A stretch of DNA of 10,879 bases from Entamoeba histolytica HM-1:IMSS (Eukaryota > Evosea > Mastigamoebida > Endamoebidae), in contig NW_001915275.1 in assembly GCF_000208925.1 (NCBI RefSeq), positions 1 to 10,879 on the forward strand, read 5' to 3'. Position 1 is the first letter of the stretch. Each line of letters starts with the position of its first letter. The notes below the pieces were generated by a model, which ran no database searches, was not told the DNA's origin, and saw only the letters and a list, made by a program, of their open reading frames with translations. The position numbers and the translations under genes were made by a program. This document shows, piece by piece, positions 8,371-10,879 of this stretch.

Positions 8371-8381
8371 AATATTTAAAT
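8371..8381 (+). promoter_or_regulatory. TATA-like box upstream of the AIG1 pseudogene
   Basis: AATATTTAAAT closely resembles the Entamoeba TATA-like consensus GTATTTAAA(G/C) and lies 23 to 33 bp upstream of the ATG at 8404, about where that box is expected. This would be the surviving promoter of a broken gene. Confidence 0.4.
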
Positions 8382-8403
8382 AAATAGGAATTAAAAATAA
8401 ATA

Positions 8404-9289
8404 ATGAATTTACAAACAGATGAATTAAAACAAAAACAAACCAAATTACTTTGAATTGGAGAATCAGGAAAATGTAAAAGTTCACTTGGTAATTTCATTT
8501 TACAGAAGAATATTTTTAAAGTAGGTGATAGTCTAAATTCAGAAGCAAATAAACATCTTAAATGTTTTGGAGAAAGAGATAGAAGTGATGTAGTTGTTAT
8601 TGACACACCTGGTATTAATGATACTAATAATTTTGATAATAAACATATTCAGAATATTGTTAATTGTGTTAGAGCTGAAGGGTTACAAGGAATTATATTA
8701 ACAATAGAATTTACTAATTGTAAATTTACTGATAATATTAAACAAGTTATTGAAACTATAAATGATGTTTTCAAAATAAAAGACATTTGGAAACATGTTT
8801 GTATTGTTTGGACTGAATGTTATAATTCTCTTCCACCAAAGAAAATTGAAAAAGGTAAAATTAACAAAGAACAATTCAAAGAAGAATTAATTTCATTTAT
8901 AAATCAAATAAATAAGACAAATGAAGAATTTGATATACCAATGTATTATGTAGATTCACAACCAGATGAAGAATATGATAATATCAGATCAGAAGAAGAA
9001 ATAGAAAGATTAATTGAATGGGGAAGAGGAATGGAGTTAATTGATGAAGAAGAAATTAAGAAACTAAACGGTGAATATAAAGAAATTCGATATGAAGAAA
9101 AAAGAAGAAAAAGGTAAAACAATAGAAGAAACAAAGTCTGATATAACATATGAAATAAATACATACAGAAGAGAAATTAAAATTAAATATAATGGAGAAG
9201 AAATAAAAGGTGAATGGAAATTAATTAGTACTAGAACTATAACAGAAAACAAACGTAATATAAATCAACCTGATTGTGTTGTGATGTAA
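8404..9289 (+). pseudogene. AIG1/GIMAP-family GTPase, broken
   Basis: AIG1 proteins are septin-like GTPases, expanded in some Entamoeba. Read through its breaks this one has about 294 codons. The start reads MNLQTDELKQKQTKLL, then TGA at 8452-8454 where a Leu is expected (TTA to TGA would do it). The Walker A follows as GESGKCKSSLGNFIL; Cys24 sits where GxxxxGK[ST] requires Gly, a second lesion from a TGT codon at 8473-8475. Later come DTPGIND (switch II/G3, codons 67-73), HVCIVWTECYN, FINQINKTNEEFD and MYYVDSQPDEEYDN, all typical of the family. The frame hits TAA at 9115-9117. The next frame (9096-9289) continues the expected tail, so an extra A in the A6 run at 9098-9103 is the likely cause. 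The tail ends QPDCVVM, a CaaX-type prenylation box. Three independent lesions support a true pseudogene. Confidence 0.85.
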
Positions 9290-10879
9290 TTGAAGAAATG
9301 ATAATATTAAATTCACTATTTGATTATTTGAAATAAACTTGTTTGAACTAATAGAAAAATCAAATAAGTTAAATTCATCAATGTTTAATTTAATAAAAAC
9401 AAAGAAATTGAAAATAAGAAATAAAAAATAAATAAAGAAGAATGAGAATATAAGAATAAAGAAATGAAATAAAGAATATAATGAAACAAACAAATAAAAT
9501 ACAAATAATGAAAATGAGTTAAACTAAATGTGTATGATGTAATTAATTTAATAATGAATGGAATTAATATAAACTGAATGTAATTTGAATATTTTAATAT
9601 CAAAATAATGATATTTTATGATGAATATCAAAATACATTATTAAAATATTCATCAATCATACAAATAACATATAAATGTATAAACAATAAATCAATATAA
9701 CAACATAAAGAATAAATAAATCAACATCAAACAATCATTTTATATTTAATTTTCTATTATAATTCTTTTCAATTACTAAAGTGAAATAAATTAACAATTA
9801 GAATATTTTTTAAATGATACAAATAATAAAATGAAGATTTATAATTGTCATTTAATATTAGAAGAAAAATGAAGAAAGAATAAAATGAAAATTAATAAGA
9901 ATTGAATAAATAAAACATACAAATTAATAAATTATATTGAAATTCATTGAATATTTTAAATTATTTACACTTTTAGAATCAATATCAACACATAGTTATA
10001 ACAAATAAATGAAATTCAATTATCTAATATTTGAATTATTCTTCATTATACAAAACAACATTAATGTATGTTGAGAATAATATTTAACAATATTTTTCAA
10101 CAACAAATAATAAACATACATGGTACTTTTATATCATTTAAAACATATTTTTATTTAATTTTTATATCGTTTTATGTTTGAAAAGACATATTCAAAGAGA
10201 CATTATAGAAGTATAAAATAAATAATAAAATAAAGAGAAAATTAAATATAACATTTGTGTAATTAACATGAAGAAAATATAAAACAATACCATTCTTCAT
10301 TTTTATAATTCATTTAATAACAAAACACAACAAATACAATTAAATTAAATGATAATAAATATTATTAAATGAATTATCATTATTATTCATTCAATTTATA
10401 TATTTCATTTGTTATTTAATCAATAAATAATATTCAAAACAAATAATAGTGTATATTTAATTTTAAACACATTGTTCATCATTTCAATGTTTTATTTTCT
10501 TTAGAATTAATAAATAACACGATGATAGTCAAAATGAATATTTAATAAAAACAAATTCAAACAATACAAAACATACAGAAATACATTCATTATGAAAATA
10601 AATGATATGAATGATTATAAGATAATAAAATAAACAAATCACCAATAAAAATCAATAATGAAAATTACAATCAATAATTATAATCAACATTATATTAAAT
10701 ATAATAAATGAAAAATAATGAATGATGTGATAAAAGAAATGAAATTGAATGAAATGAAGAAGTTATTAAATATAAAAATATAAATAAAAAAGATAAACGA
10801 TTCAATAAAATGAATAATCAAAATAACACAATAAAATATAAACAATATTCATTTGAGTATTTCCTTCTTCATAAATGAA
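9290..10879. other. Low-complexity A-rich flank without a supported gene
   Basis: The plus strand is dominated by A, with much AAT, AAA and ATAAA, and little C or G. The open frames here lie on the minus strand and are Phe/Leu/Ile/Tyr runs without motifs. Small inverted repeats occur, the clearest at 9587-9651. I see no RNA gene, transposon gene or remnant of a known family. The bias is the mirror of the left flank, which is T-rich on the same strand. Confidence 0.6.
9587..9651. repeat. Inverted repeat with 13-bp perfect arms
   Basis: GAATATTTTAATA at 9587-9599 is the exact reverse complement of 9639-9651, enclosing 39 bp. Inside the loop the phrase ATATCAAAATA occurs twice in direct orientation (9598-9605 region and 9626-9635). 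It could form a hairpin in single-stranded DNA or RNA. Sequence this rich in A and T yields such repeats readily. Confidence 0.45.

Noticed and set aside
4872..8454. TGA read as an amino acid (altered genetic code), since in-frame TGA recurs in the LRR, AIG1 and relic genes
   Set aside because: The intact esterase and the Aurora kinase both end at TGA, the damaged genes also hold TAG codons and frameshifts, and the intact genes have no internal TGA.
9064..9603. Minus-strand hydrophobic frames near the right flank
   Set aside because: They oppose the AIG1 tail or A-rich low-complexity DNA and reflect its complement only.
10348..10381. Nine-bp inverted repeat AATGATAAT/ATTATCATT
   Set aside because: Short, AT-only apart from one base, and without a neighbouring gene.
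1..10879. CRISPR arrays, tRNA arrays, bacterial-type operons or transposase genes
   Set aside because: I saw no regular repeat-spacer pattern, cloverleaf-type sequence or transposase or reverse-transcriptase motif.

Overview
The window looks like nuclear DNA from an amoeba of the genus Entamoeba, most likely the histolytica/dispar/nuttalli/moshkovskii group. It is very AT-rich and uses the standard code. Genes are packed 43 to 114 bp apart with very short leaders. Its three introns are 47 to 67 nt long, and all begin GTTTGT and end TAG. It also carries families expanded in Entamoeba: a leucine-rich-repeat protein and an AIG1-type GTPase.

Layout. Positions 1 to about 1580 are a low-complexity, T-rich flank with no supported gene. 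From about 1580 to 8340 everything readable is on the minus strand. Going left to right this is: a possible coding relic (1580-1812); a BPL_N/glutamine-amidotransferase-like gene broken by one in-frame TAA (1838-2548); its intact paralogue (2592-3311); an SGNH/GDSL esterase (3400-4044); a long LRR pseudogene with several lesions (4096-5840); an apparently intact three-exon endonuclease V gene (5955-6788); a two-exon Aurora-type kinase gene (6846-7848); and a decayed, 5'-truncated gene that may be a small GTPase (7942-8340). A plus-strand AIG1 pseudogene follows (8404-9289). It has a nonsense codon, a damaged Walker A motif, a frameshift and a terminal CVVM box. Positions 9290-10879 are a second low-complexity flank, this time A-rich on the plus strand, so the strand bias is opposite to the left flank.

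How the genes fit together. This is not an operon-like pathway. EndoV (repair or turnover of inosine-containing nucleic acid) and the Aurora kinase (mitosis) are conserved housekeeping genes, and both read correctly once their introns are removed. Around them are members of lineage-expanded families (LRR, AIG1, BPL_N-like), several of which are broken. I read the window as an accessory gene island with decaying family members next to a small conserved core, between two low-complexity flanks. I did not find a clear new multi-gene system. The best leads are the stand-alone BPL_N-like pair, the Aurora-like kinase lacking the alpha-F aspartate, the AIG1 C-terminal prenylation box, and the unidentified gene relic at 7942-8340.
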